A stretch of DNA of 64,000 nucleotides, from the NCBI RefSeq assembly GCF_030247195.1, contig NC_080672.1, forward strand, positions 7,874,001-7,938,000, in the 5' to 3' direction. Source of the DNA: Topomyia yanbarensis (lineage: Eukaryota > Arthropoda > Insecta > Diptera > Culicidae). Within the stretch, counting starts at the first letter, position 1, and every line of letters starts with the position of its first letter. Positions 48,095-59,449 of the stretch are shown piece after piece. The position numbers and the translations under genes were made by a program. Under the pieces are notes generated by a model that saw nothing but the letters and a program-made list of their open reading frames with translations, was not told the DNA's origin and made no database searches.

Positions 48095-48849
48095 ACCCGT
48101 CTAAATCCTAGATGTGTCCTTTATAATAAATTACATTTTTTCCAAATGTGACAGGAATCTTTTAATGGCCACGGTTCAAAGAAGTTAAGTTTGTTTATTG
48201 GGGCTTTAACCTCCTGGTCGTTCGCCCGCGGTTCAAGTAAGAGGTATCAGATCTTGTAGACGAACATTGATTTTCTTATAATCCATATATATGAGAATCA
48301 ACCACGTATTACAAGTTGCAAAATGACTGGTTTCGCCTAGGCTAATTTGTTGAGTAACATAAGTACTGAATGCCTGACAAGGTAGAACTCGTTAAAGGCG
48401 ATGTTCGTAAGCATAACCTCTATTTTCACCTTCAGCAAATATTTCCCATCATGAAATTCGGTTATGCAAAAATTCCAGAAGTCAATAGCCTCCACGTTTG
48501 GCTGGAGCACCACTTCTTGCTTCTACGATTCAATCATCCGACGGATCACCCCAGCAAGAATTAAAGTAACAGTTTCTTTTGTTCGTCCGACGAGTCACAC
48601 AATATGAAAGGAAGCGTGTTATCAGACTCGGCATACTGAGTAGATATCGTGACCGATGTCTTCGGTGGCTCGAAATAGCAATCTCCCTCACCATTCTCCC
48701 ATTAATTTGTTGAAACCAAACAAGATACAATTTTTTTACGAGTTACCGAAAAACATGTTGCTTCTTAAATTTATTTTTGAAAAGTTTCGGGGGGGGGCTT
48801 TAGCCCCCTAGCCCCCCCTCTGGCTACGTGCCTGTCCCGGCCGCCTCAA

Positions 48850-51405
48850 CGAGAAGTACTGCTGGCACCCTCTTTACATAGCCTAATATCCATCTTTGTT
48901 TGAGCTACTCCAGAACTGAAAGCGCCTCCAGTGACCGGGTCTCTTATTAGACTCTTGTTATTCTTGACCAACTTTTTTCTACCGCGTATAGGGCTCCAAA
49001 ACTATTAAATTTCGTTGGAACTGTTGGCGTCATGAAACAAGAAAAACCTGGTTTAAAAAAGATAGGTACTTCTATCACAGTGCTAGAAGCGGCTCAATGT
49101 TTACCTTCCGATCTAGTCCAATCGCATGAAAAAGGTTTATGAGGGCAGTCTAAATTAGAAAGTTTTGTTAGTTTTCAATAATATTGCCAGGCTACGAAAA
49201 TATTCCAAAATTTTATTTTCACTATTAACAGAAACTATCCATGACAGCAATGCTACAGCGAAATCCAATCAGATTAATTGTTCTACTGATAATATTTATA
49301 ACCTTTAATGCTGAAATGACAGATCTTAGTCCCACTATTAGCCTTACTTGTAGTTGTAAACATATGTTGTGTAAACCAAAAGTTATAATTGTTTAGAAGA
49401 TAGGCATGACTGGGTTAAAGATGCCATTGGAATTCTGAACAGGAGTCAATTGTTGAAGGGGATAATGCGAGAAGAGCAATATTATGTTTAAGTCCACTGG
49501 AGCTCAGAGCAGGATAATTTTACACCAGATTTAATTAAAATAGGACCATGATTCTATCAGCATCCTAAATAAATCATAATCTTCAGCAGAATTCTTTCTT
49601 GAGAAGGATTTCACAATACCTCTAAGAAGCTTTTCTCTAAAATTTGGCATCAAAATTCAAAGAAAAAAACCGTAGAAACCCCGCTAAAGATACAATCGAA
49701 ATTCTGCAATAAATTCTATTGGAATGCTAAGAACACTTGAACCCTGGAAAGTATCCAAACAGAATCTTGAGCATGTCATCATTATCCCAAGAGAGTGCCA
49801 GAAACCGATTGAGCAAAGTAGGAATAATGACATTTTGTGCATCAAAAAAGCCTGCAGTAACCGATATAGGTATTACGAGACAAATGAACTTTTTGTTTAA
49901 AATTAAAAAGTTGCATATTTAGCAACACTGCCGCTAAAGAATTTTTTCTAGATTCTTTGAACAAATCCTTCCAAAATCATCTCGCTGATTGATTCTAGTG
50001 CGAACAGTACCAGAAATATAATCCGAAGAAAAACTATTTTTAAACAATTTGTTAAAATTAAGAGTGTTACCATGGACTAAGGGTGGTTCTAACGACGCAA
50101 TAATTTAGGTTATTACATATTGGCTCTAGATGAACAATTTCTTCAAAACTGGTTCCAACCCGTGAAGGTCGATTCCAAGTTTTGGATTCTTTTGGTCACT
50201 TTGCGCGGAGTAACCCATATGTAGGCTATTTGTGAGGTAGGTCAATATTTGAGAGGAGGTTAGTCCTGAACCCCCCATTTCCCCGAAAAAAGTTCTATTG
50301 ATTGCAATGATCGAATTAGTACTATAATCAGACATTCTAGTTGAATTCAAAACACCCGGATAATCGAATAATTTTCACCGGATAATCGAATCACAGATAA
50401 TCGAATCCCCGGATAGTCGAATCCCCGGATAATCGAGTCCGACCTGTAATTTAATTGCCAACAACTTTGTCGAAGACTGTAACTCAATGTAGTTTTGTTA
50501 GAAGTTATTAAACTTTTAACGAAATTATGTCTCGGACAGTTGTACATGCTCACAGCAGCATGGTGATGAAGCAGTCATCAATTACCACAAACTATGTCCT
50601 ATGCAAAATACAAGAAATGTAAAAATGGTTAGGTGTAGCTAAATAATATGTTCGAAAGAATGTCAGTAGATAATATGGGTCATCTCTTGGCTGATAAATT
50701 TTAGTATAACGTTTCACCGCACAAAGAGTATCAACAGCAACTTTTCAACGGAGAGAGATCGAAATTAGGTGTCTACAACAAAATTATAGAACAGACATTT
50801 CTCAGTAATTGTATACAGAGCATATTATTATTATAGGGTGATGAGTCCATTATCGCTATGTTTCTATTATCACGCTACCCATTTGAAGCCGTTGGTTAGA
50901 GCAGTGTCTGCCATCTTTGTTCAACGCATTGAGTCAAATGGTAGCGCAACAATGGGGGCACTTGATTCGTGTTTTCGTTGCGCTCAAACACAAGAATTTC
51001 ACTGTTTTCAGCGCATGTATGTTATTATCTTGGTACTTAACAACGAAGCAAAGCTGTTGATACCAGTTTTTACGCATTCCATTGTTTGTAGGCCGAGTAT
51101 TTAATGATTCAGTGAGGCGCCCTCTTTAGTATGGTGAAAATAGGCACTTCACCCTATCTTTCTTTTTTAAAAGTTAGTATTGACACACCAGCTACTGTGC
51201 TTATCTTGCTCACAACCTCCCTTTCAAAAGGTATAAATGCCTCTTACACTGCTCTTTCCGTTAATGCCAATAATGTCGGTGTCATCCGCGAAGCCAAGAA
51301 GAATGTGAGGTATGGTGATAACGGTTTCGTTGCTTTTGCCATCAAATCTTCGTAGTATCACACCTTTGAGCGCTAGCTAAACAATATTTTAGAGAGTGCA
51401 TCGCC
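48850..51405. other. No recognised gene; degenerate simple repeats
   Basis: At 49415-49750 the sequence drifts through phrases such as ggaattctgaac, cagaattctt and gaaattctgc, a decayed tandem repeat like that at 61.2-61.7 kb. At 50354-50440 there is an array of ccggataatcga units (see separate entry). Nothing else named. Confidence 0.4.
50354..50440. repeat. Minisatellite of ccggataatcgaat units
   Basis: Five to six degenerate units of about 14-18 bp, for example accggataatcgaatc, acagataatcgaat and ccccggatagtcgaat. The same motif forms the hairpin at 43261-43300, in both orientations. Probably the tip of a MITE family. Confidence 0.7.
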
Positions 51406-51409
51406 CTTT

Positions 51410-52868
51410 TTCAAAATTTTGATCAAATTTTGATTTTTGTGAGCGGGCATGTAAACGCGTTAGTTCTTCATAAAAGTAACGTAATTTGTTTGCTTTAGAC
51501 AAAATATCACAATTCTGAACTTATCTAGCCGAACTTTTAAGATAACTGGCACAGCTGAATATTTCTGCGTCTTGCGGAATATTACAATACATGGCGAACT
51601 ATCTTTGATCCGAAAAAAGATCGGATTTGATCGATGTGTATGATATTTAAAGGGAACTCGGAATCTTTGAAGACGAATCTTGTTCCTTGACATCCTTTTT
51701 AGGATTATTTCTAAATTTCAGGAGAATTTATTTGTGTACGAGCCTAGAGCCAGATGCAAAGTGAAAGGAAAGTCTAAATTTGATAGTAAATGAATAATGC
51801 GATCATCTGCCTTCACACAATATGACTAGATGCAACCTATTTTTTTAGAATCTGGAGCAAAGAATAGGTGAAAAACTTAATCAGCAATCCAAAAATATAA
51901 GGCTCAATGTTTGTATGTAATTTATGGACTCTCAAACGGTTTAATTTTTTTCTCTTGTTTGAGCAAAAGGATGAGTGGGCGCTGTCTGGAATGCCGTGAC
52001 GACCCGGTGGACCGGTAATTCAAATTTAATGATATTCACTATAATCAACAATCCACCAACTAGTTCTAAGTTAAAATTTCTCAGCATACTTGATATACGG
52101 TAGAGTGCAACTATTTATGGTTATCCTGAATTTTTAAACTGAACACACCTCAAAAGATTTCACACCTCGAAAAACAATGTCATGAAGCGTTGAGATCTGG
52201 TGTAATGTTGAAAAAATGGCTTAGTTGTACAAAAAAATGAATTGAGGGGGAACTTGAGTTTGAAAATGGAACTTTTATTTTTTTTTTGTGTGCCAAATGT
52301 TTAAAAAATCCATGAAATGTCAGAATTTGACGTCAATTTAAAACTATTTTTTTATTTGAAAATCTCAGATTGAAAATTAAGAGTACCAGAGCAGCAACTT
52401 TTGTCAGAACATATTTTTACGAAAAGATACAAGATCCGTTGTTTCATGCATGTCCAAGAAATTTGGCATAGTAAGCATTAAAAGCAGCCTTTTCAAACCC
52501 CAGTATCCATTTAAATCCCTTCATTACATTCTAAACCATTTGGCATCGAAAATTCGAATATATTCCAAGGGCCCTTTTGTTTTTGACGGGCGAAATTTTT
52601 TGCGTTTTGGCCGTTTTGCGCAACCTCGTGTCAGATTAAGCTAAAATTTGGCAAAGAGACTTTTTACGAGGTGCTAATGCTATTGAGGTGCATCTAGTTA
52701 TTGAATTCGATGGTCACCTGTTTCCCATGTATGCCATTGGCACCCTAATATACAGTTATCTGAATAGATACTCCCTCCGCCGCCTTCAAGCACCTAGCGT
52801 CAGCTGATTTCATAAATATACAGAAAAAGATTTGTGACTGGAATTTACATGAAATGAACGACAGTCAG
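51410..52868 (-). mobile_element. I-clade retroposon, 5' region and start of ORF1
   Basis: The minus strand of 51640-51410 reads PIFFRIKDSSPCIVIFRKTQ, KYSAVPVILKVRLDKFRIVI and RVYMPA, the N-terminal half of a Gag-like ORF1 (compare PRTKSLNLLQISKDL..EWFSAVTEISKVRSDKIRVL in the 53.5 kb copy). About 1.1 kb of upstream sequence to 52868 is shared, in direct orientation, with 60080-61085. Shared phrases include aatgtcatgaagcgt, agcagccttttcaaacccca and agatttgtgactggaattta. Truncated within ORF1. Its 5' end meets the start of the next plus-strand copy head to head. Confidence 0.65.
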
Positions 52869-53069
52869 GCGTTACTTGAGTACGAAGTCATTCGTTTTCG
52901 GGCTCTCGTTCGAGACAGAAGTGATTTTTTTCTAGTCCGTGCTGTGTATAGCGACAAAGAATAGTGCTAATCCGCGTTCAAGGTTATCTTGCCAGTTCGG
53001 TTCGGTCCTCAGTCTTTTGTTCGCGTGTGAGGAGTAAACAAGAACCATTTGTGTAAGATGAATCGGTAC

Positions 53070-53360
53070 TTTTATGAACGTGTCCACTGGAAAACAGACA
53101 AAGAAAGAATGACCGGAACGGTGAGAATGAAGAAACGGTGAAAATTCATCTTTTTATTGGAAACACTGAGAAAATATATGTCCTCAAGCAGGAATCAAAC
53201 CTGCGATCTCCCAGTCTCTAGTTGGGTGCGTTAACCACTCCGCCATCGAGGAACTGTGATGATGTCATCACATATTCCCAACAGTATCGTGATCACCGCC
53301 ACAGCCTCACGTTCCGGTCATTCTTTCTCTGTCTGTTTTCCAGTGGACACGTTCATAAAA
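53070..53360. mobile_element. 51-bp near-perfect inverted repeat enclosing a tRNA-like sequence
   Basis: Bases 53070-53120 and 53310-53360 are reverse complements with a single mismatch (acaaag against acagag), starting ttttatgaacgtgtccactg. The 189-bp spacer carries a 72-nt tRNA-like cloverleaf on the minus strand. No target duplication was seen at the outer edges. The arms are far better conserved than the surrounding decayed I-clade sequence, suggesting a recent event or a hairpin kept homogeneous by conversion. Confidence 0.75.
53181..53252 (-). tRNA. tRNA-like sequence (anticodon position AGA), probably a pseudogene
   Basis: On the minus strand a full 72-nt cloverleaf can be drawn. The acceptor is tcctcga/ttgagga (7 pairs, two of them G-T or A-T at the base). 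The D arm is gcggagtggttaacgc, with a usable A box tggcggagtgg. The anticodon arm is cccaa-ctagaga-ctggg (one mismatch), the variable loop agatc, and the T arm gcagg-tttgatt-cctgc with B box ggtttgattcc. The anticodon by position is AGA, which would be serine. A serine tRNA should have a long variable arm, and this one has five bases. It may be a tRNA-derived promoter of a repeat or a mutated tRNA copy. Confidence 0.5.
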
Positions 53361-53559
53361 ATCCTTGAAAAAGTAAAAAACAAAGACTTACGTCAAAACA
53401 TAGGGATATATGGATCGGTTCGTCGTTGGACACCAGTTTAGAGCTCTGCGGGCGATGACCCCGTGCGTTGAGGTTTTCTTTGGTTCCCTCTCCGAATGGT
53501 CAAATGGAAGTTGAATCGCGTTCAACTTCTAAGGCTCCCCCCGGCCCAAATGCTATCCA

Positions 53560-53815
53560 GAACTCTCAACTGGTCCATTTGTGGTCTTCTTTCAGCCCAA
53601 GACTAAATCTCTGAATCTTCTTCAGATTTCTAAAGACCTGACAGAATGGTTCTCGGCTGTGACCGAAATTTCAAAGGTCCGCTCGGACAAGATAAGGGTA
53701 TTGCTAGCCAACTCAAAGTAGGCAAACGATATTGCTTGCTGTGAGCACTTTACGCGGGATTATAACGTGTATATTCCAGCTGTAAAGGTACAATCTGAAG
53801 GCGTCGTTACTGAGT
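53560..53815 (+). pseudogene. I-clade ORF1, N-terminal fragment
   Basis: Reads PKTKSLNLLQISKDLTEWFS, AVTEISKVRSDKIRVLLANS, then after a stop ANDIACCEHFTRDYNVYIPA and VKVQSEGVVTE. This is the N-terminal part of an I-clade Gag-like protein. The knuckle-bearing remainder is missing: at about 53815 the sequence passes straight to the endonuclease motif. The fragment shows that the minus-strand pieces at 51.4 and 59.8 kb are ORF1. Confidence 0.7.
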
Positions 53816-56114
53816 TTTAGGAGACTTTAAGTCTCACGGGACAGCATGGGGTTGCCTCTATGAGGTGACAACCGGTCTTCCTTAACTCACGATCTTTGCG
53901 CTAACTTTAATTTGACAATTTTGAACACGAGTGAAATGACACGGATTCCTGCTACTCCAGCGCGCCCGAGCGCCTTAGACTTGTCACACTGCTCAACATC
54001 GCTGCGGTTAAATTACAGATGGAAGGTAATCCCTGATGCCCACGGCAGCGACAGTAGTCTCAATTAATAACGGTTCAAGGCCATTGACCTCACACGATAT
54101 CCGACAACATCGAATTTACCCAAGAACTTCCTCCGGAGGAAGAGTACAGCTTTTTGGCTGGCTTGATTCTCGACAGCGCGAACCAAGCTCAGACTAAGCT
54201 AGTACCCGACGCGAACATACAAAAACGCTCTCCTAATCCGTGTTGGGACAAAGAGTGCTCAGACGTATACGCAGAGAAGTCTGCCGCGTGTAAGACCTTC
54301 CGGGACGACGGGTTACCCGCTAGCTATCGACAATATGCGACCTTAGAAACGCGAATGAAGAGTTTGATGAAAGCCAAGAAACGTAGTTACTGGCGCCGGT
54401 TCGTTGACAGATGGAAACATCGATGAGCACTCTTTGGGGCACGGCCCGGCGTTTGCGAAACCGAAACAGTACCAACGAGAGCGTGGAATATTCAAACCGT
54501 TGGATATTCGATTTCGCCAAGAAGGTTTGTCCGGATTCCGCCCCGGCACAAAAGATCTACCGCGCCGCTTCTCTTCACGATAACGCGAACGAAACACCTT
54601 TTTCGATGGTGGAGTTCTTACTCGCTCTCTTGTAGTGTAACAATAAAGCTCCAGGGCCAAACAGAATCAAATTCAACTTGTTGAAGAATCTGCCAGACTC
54701 TGCCAAGAGACGCTTGTTGAATTTATTTAATAAGTTTCTTGAGGGTAACATTGTCCCACACGATTGGAGGCAAGTGAAGGTCATCGCCATCCAAAAACCA
54801 GTAAAACCAGCCTCCGACCACAATTCGTATCGTCCGATCGCAATGCTGTCATGTATCCGGAAGTTGTTCGAGAAAATGATCCTATCCCGCCTCGACAATT
54901 GGGTCGAAGCAAATGGCTTACTGTCAGATACACAATTTGGCTTTCGCAAAGGCAAAGGGACGAACGAATGTCTTGCGTTGCTCTCAACCGAAATTCAAAT
55001 GACCTATGCTAGCAAAGAGCAGATGACATCAGTGTTCCTAGATATTAAGCGGGCTTTTTGATTCAGTTTCGATCAACATTCTTTCAGAGAAGCTGCACCA
55101 GCATGGTCTTTCAGCGACTTTAAACGACTTTTTACTAAACTTGTTGTCGGAAAAGCACATGCATTTTTCGCATGGTGACTTATCGACATCACGATTTAGC
55201 TACATGGGCCTTCCCCAGGGCTCAGCCCCCTGTTATACAATTTCTATGTAAACGGCATTGATGAATGTTTTGACAATTCCTGCACGTTAAGGCAACTTGC
55301 AGACGATTGCATGGTGTCTGTTACGGGACCCAAAGCTGTCATTCTACAAGGACCATTACAGAATACATTGGACAATTTGTCTGCTTGGGCTATTAAGCTG
55401 GGAATTGAATTCTCCACGTAGAAAACTGAGCTAGTCGTATTTTCTAGGAAGCGTGAATCAGCACAACGACAGCTTCTACTAATGGGTCAAACAATCGCTC
55501 AAGTCTTCACAGTAAAATATCTAGGGGTCTGGTTTGACTCGAAAGGTACTTGGGGATGCCATATTCGGTATCTGAAACAGAAAAGCCAACAAAGGATCAG
55601 CAATGAGAAGGCGGACTCCTTAACTAAGGTGGGTGCCCTAGAAGCTGACGTTTATGAAAGACCAATTTGCTTCAGCGAACTTTTCAGTATTACTCATCAG
55701 AGAACCCCCGAAAGTTGGCAAAACTCATGGAGCAATGGGGAGCTAGGAAGCTGGCTACATTCGATAGTCCCCAAGGTATCGACGATACCTTGGTTCAAGA
55801 GGATGGATGTGGGTCGTGACTTCATTCGTGTGATGTCCCGACTGATGGTGAACCATTATACGCTGGATGCACATCTCCGGCGTATTGAGCTCGTTGATAG
55901 TGGCATCTGCGCTTGTGTCGACGGCTATCACGACATCGAGCACATTGTCTGGGCGTGCTACGAGTACAGTTCCGCCAGGTCTCAGCTATTGGACATCCTG
56001 CGGGCCCGAGGAAGACCAACCAACGTCCCGGTTCGAGATGTGCTGGCAAGCCGCGATCTCCTCTATACGTTCCTTATATACACCTTCGTAAAAACCATCA
56101 ATATACAAATTTAA
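53815..56114 (+). pseudogene. I-clade ORF2: endonuclease, reverse transcriptase, C-terminal tail; RNase H deleted
   Basis: The endonuclease starts LLGDFKSHGTAWGCLYEVTT (motif GDFNSHG with N to K) and runs, across frames, to HGSD and VVSINNGSRPLTSHDI. The linker 54154-54426 (PNPCWDKECSDVYAEKSAAC) is intact. The reverse transcriptase includes NKAPGPNRIKFN, NSYRPIAMLSCIRKLFEKMI, TQFGFRKGKGTNE, VFLDIKRAF (motif A), YMGLPQGS and LADDCMVSVTG (motif C), with a frame change after motif A and again at motif B'. 55482-56114 is one open frame of 210 codons. GVWFDSKGTWGCHIRYLKQK and SQQRI are followed at once by NEKADSLTKVGALEADVYER, which in the family lies after the RNase H domain. The end has the Cys/His motif CACVDGYHDIEHIVWAC. 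Confidence 0.82.
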
Positions 56115-56250
56115 CTACCATGTACCATGAAAATTAAAAATCAATATGTAATCCCCTAGTTTTAAGTAATTTAAAATGCAAAATAAAACAAAATTGGCAC
56201 CTTTAAGCTAACACAAACCTGCCTTATCAAATAAACGAATCGAAAAAAAG

Positions 56251-57060
56251 GCATTAAATGTTACTAAGCAAGTATACAATCCAACCGAAGTCTTATATGT
56301 ATGTAAAAGAAGTAATTAGTTGCGGAGCGCTTAGAAAAAATATCTATATTCAACTACAAATCTCTGGGTATGGGGTTTGATACTATGTATAATAAAAGTC
56401 AAACATTTAAACCGTGTGTTTGATAATTTTTTGTGGAGCTGTAAAATGACATAAACATATGCGCAGTGGCAGCGAAGGGGTCAGCCGCCCCGAGCGGCAA
56501 AATTTGGGGGCGCCATTTCCTGCTCAACAAATTTAATTTTAATTTTTTAGTAATTGTTTAAAGTTTAGTAATTTCGATAAAAGTCAAACACAAGTGAAAC
56601 GTTTGAATTTTCTATTATTTTGGAGTCTGTTGAAAATGAAAGAAGTTGGGTTTCGAAACGATGATGGATGTGATGCAATTACATATTGCTCAATTTCAAA
56701 GGGTGTGTCGCAAAATATCTAGATCTGCTTTGTAAAATTAGTGAGGTTAAGTTATGAAATTAGTCAGGATAGGAGTATTATTCATATTGTTTGAAAGTCG
56801 AATTGAAACCAAAGCAGACAGCAAAATGGCGCATGTATGAGACTACCACGGGCGTCATAAGACAACGCTACGGTCCTGTTAGTCTAAAAGAAAAAACAAA
56901 CAAGACAAAGACTTCAAATTTCAACAAAAATAGCGAAAAATATTGCAAACTTTTTCCGCTCGTTTTCTCAGCTTCATAGGAACAAGGGGAACGGAAATGT
57001 GGTCATGGTCAGTAAAGCAGGCCGCCTTTTTAAAGCTGTAGCAAATATCGTACAGTAAGC
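56251..57060. other. No recognised gene
   Basis: Near 56480-56515 there is a GC-rich tip-like phrase, cagccgccccgagcggcaaa then atttgggggcgcc, resembling a transposon end, but I found no partner. The 56791-56979 frame has no recognisable domain. Confidence 0.35.
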
Positions 57061-57066
57061 TAGCTC

Positions 57067-57844
57067 AATTCGTCGCTGTTGTGCTATCTTATGACAAGCG
57101 CCATTTTGCACATTTCGAGAAAAACGATTTTTAAAGTTTGAGATTGAATATCTTGAAACTTATAAATGGTATAAACAATTCAAAGAAAACAAATGATGCT
57201 TCTATCTATTCTGCATTAATCTCTCAAATATTACGAAAATCGGTTAACTACATTGCGAGTTTTCTTTAAAAATGTAAACAAAAGTCGGTCTCACACGTGT
57301 CATAGGTGTGTATTGATGACAAAATTTGTATGGCGTGTCATAATCGTGCATGGAAAATTTTCCATAGAAAAAAATCATCAATTATCAACTTTTATTCATA
57401 TCTTTTGCTTCATTTGGTCCATAAACAATCGGTGAGATGCATTTTTAAGGAAATGAGTCAGGGAATCTAGGAAAAATAGTTATTTTTGGTTACAGTGTTG
57501 CCAAATATGCTATATTTCCAGTTTAAAACTTAAATTGCATTTTTCTCACAGTTCGTGCATTTTTGTTTCGAAAATGATTATGCCATTGTGTTTATCAGAT
57601 AGTTTTACATATAAAAACATCTCATACATAAAGATAATTTGAGCGAATCCCCAGACACAGTCATTTGAAGCAAAAAATTAAAAATTTCTCAGCACGTTTC
57701 TCGCTATATCTCAGTAACCAAGCAGAATATCAAAATTCTATAAACGCCACTTTGTAGAGATTTGTTGGACAAGTAATGTGGCATATCTAACTCAGTTTAC
57801 CCCAAAATGGCGTTTGTCATAAGATAGCACAACAGCGACGAATT
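57067..57844. mobile_element. MITE with 40-bp terminal inverted repeats
   Basis: The left end reads attcgtcgctgttgtgctat then cttatgacaagcgccatttt. The right end (57805-57844) is its reverse complement with one change (aacgcc for agcgcc). The outermost aatt is palindromic, so the exact target duplication (TA or AATT) cannot be decided. The 778-bp interior is AT-rich and non-coding. Confidence 0.8.
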
Positions 57845-57979
57845 ATCATCGAGAAGATAACCCCATTCTGTACCATGAAAATTAAAGTCTTCTCGATGCC
57901 GGGAGGAGATCCATAATATCACAAAGTTGCCGGTTCCCAACCTAGGTCTAACCAATTCTGCACTAAGTTGAAATATCAC

Positions 57980-59440
57980 ATGGCTTTTGGTGTTCCTGGA
58001 AGCGTTGGAAACTCTTTGTTTCTTCTGAATTCGGAATAGTTTCTTTATGTGCAGTATTTGAAAAGATTGTTTTGGATTTCATCACCCATAACTGCTCCAA
58101 TTACATATCCGAGACCCAACACAGTTTCATACCTAAACGATCAATTTCCATTAACTTAATACCGTTCACATCCTTCATCATCCGTTCCTTGCATGCAAGA
58201 CTGCAAGTAGACTCCATTTACACCGACTTTTCGGCAGGACAAGATTAACTACCAGATTTCTGTGTTTCTAAACTAGACAGGCTTGGATTCGGCGGCTCTT
58301 TTTTGGATTGGCTTCACTCCTATCAATCTGGACGAGAAATGGTTGTAAAAATTGGAGACTGCACGGTCTCTCCATTTGCTGCCAGGTTCGCCAGGGTAGT
58401 CATCTTGGACCTTTCATATTCTTGCTCTACCTCAACGACTTGAATCTCTCGATAGAATGTATGAAATTATAATTTGCCGACGACTTTAAACTATATCACC
58501 TTATTAAAACATTCACCGATGGTGAATTTTTACAGTCCCAATTCGATATATTCATAAATTGGCGTAATGTCAACAGGATGCAACTGAATGCTTCTAAATT
58601 CTCAGTCATCTCTTTCACCCGCAAATATTCCATGATCAAATTCGACTTCAATATTTCTCAGAGTGTTCTTCAACGTGAATCGTCCTTGAAGGACAAATCC
58701 GGGAGTTCTGCTAGATTCAAAACTGAATCTTAAAGAACACATAGAATACACCATATCCAAAGCTTCCAAACTTTTAGGATTTATTTTTCGTGTTACAAGA
58801 GAATTAGTTGATATACACTGTTTAAAAGCGTTATATTACCCTAAGGTTCGTTCTACGCTGAATATGCAGCTGTTGTTTGGGCACCTTATTACCAAAACGA
58901 TTGTCCGATTCACACTACGGCGATTTCAATGGAGAGACCCTCAAAATCTCCCGTCCTACCCTGATCTCTGCAGGTCAGGATGTTTCAAAAGCCGATCTTC
59001 TTCAATCACGAATCGGCTGCCCTGATCTTCTCCAGTTATCGGATTTCGACATCCGTCGTCGTAGCCTTCGGTTTCATCCATTCTTTCGTCTTCCTATTTC
59101 CAGCACCTATTATGAGCCAGAATGTGCCATTTATTCAACAGATGTTCCCACGTCTTTGACTTTCATTTTTCCCGTACCGTCACTAAGCGATTGTTTGTCA
59201 ATTCCTTGTCAAACTAGCTATTGTCCCTTTTTGATTATACAGTAGCAAAATTTTAGTGTTAGTGTTAGTTGTAGAAATAAGCTGTCAGCTGTGTAATGTA
59301 TCATTTGTATGTTTGAAATCTGTCAGTATAAAAGATGAGGAGGTTTTATGCCTGCTGGAGAAAGGGTTTCAATGAAACCAAGCTCCAGGGGGCTTTTCCC
59401 TGCTCCAAATAAAACAATTAAAAAAATAAAACAATAAATA
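57980..59440 (+). pseudogene. CR1/L2-like retroposon, 5'-truncated second copy
   Basis: It begins inside the reverse transcriptase with LCAVFEKIVLDFITHNCSNY and ISETQHSFIPKRSIS. Motif A YTDFSAGQD and KLDRLGFGGSFLDW follow. The catalytic motif is FADDF, preceded by a stop (tgcc gacgac at about 58476). Across frames come LGVLLDSKLNLKEHIEYTIS-like sequence (LLDSKLNLKEHIEYTISKAS), RFTLRRFQWRDPQNLPSYPD and LFNRCSHVFDFHFSRTVTKR. The 3' UTR keeps the stem gcctgctggag (59350-59360) with ctccagggggc (59383-59393) and a (aataaaac)-like tail to 59438. Many frameshifts; inactive. Same family as 37.1-41.16 kb. Confidence 0.82.
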
Positions 59441-59449
59441 GAATTGACA

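Larger units (their letters stand above)
44787..48834. mobile_element. hAT-like DNA transposon, non-coding, heavily invaded
   Basis: The left tip is CAGGCCCGTAGCCAGG and the right tip (reverse complement) CAGGCACGTAGCCAGA. 14 of the first 15 bases match, followed on both sides by gggg/ggctaaa-like sequence. Both sides are flanked by an exact 8-bp direct repeat TCCCGGCC (44779-44786 and 48835-48842). An 8-bp duplication and CAG-type tips suit the hAT superfamily. I found no transposase, so it is a non-autonomous or gutted copy. It contains a SINE (44848-45013), a large foldback (45581-47395) and a Helitron end (to 46594), all inserted later. Confidence 0.7.
52869..56250 (+). mobile_element. 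I-clade non-LTR retroposon, long but with internal deletions
   Basis: In order: 5' region from about 52869, an inverted-repeat/tRNA-like unit (53070-53360), ORF1 start (53560-53815), endonuclease (53815-54150), linker (54154-54426), reverse transcriptase (54640-55590), C-terminal tail to the stop at 56112-56114, and a short 3' UTR. The UTR contains cccctagttttaagtaattt and ttggcacctttaagctaa and ends with an A-rich tail near 56250. The terminal UTR block is shared with the 7.1, 28.9 and 60.9 kb copies. ORF1 is cut after its N-terminal third, and the RNase H region is missing. Confidence 0.8.

Noticed and set aside
53181..53252. Functional serine tRNA gene
   Set aside because: The anticodon position reads AGA, but the long variable arm required of serine tRNAs is absent, the anticodon stem has a mismatch, and the sequence sits inside an inverted repeat within a dead retroposon.
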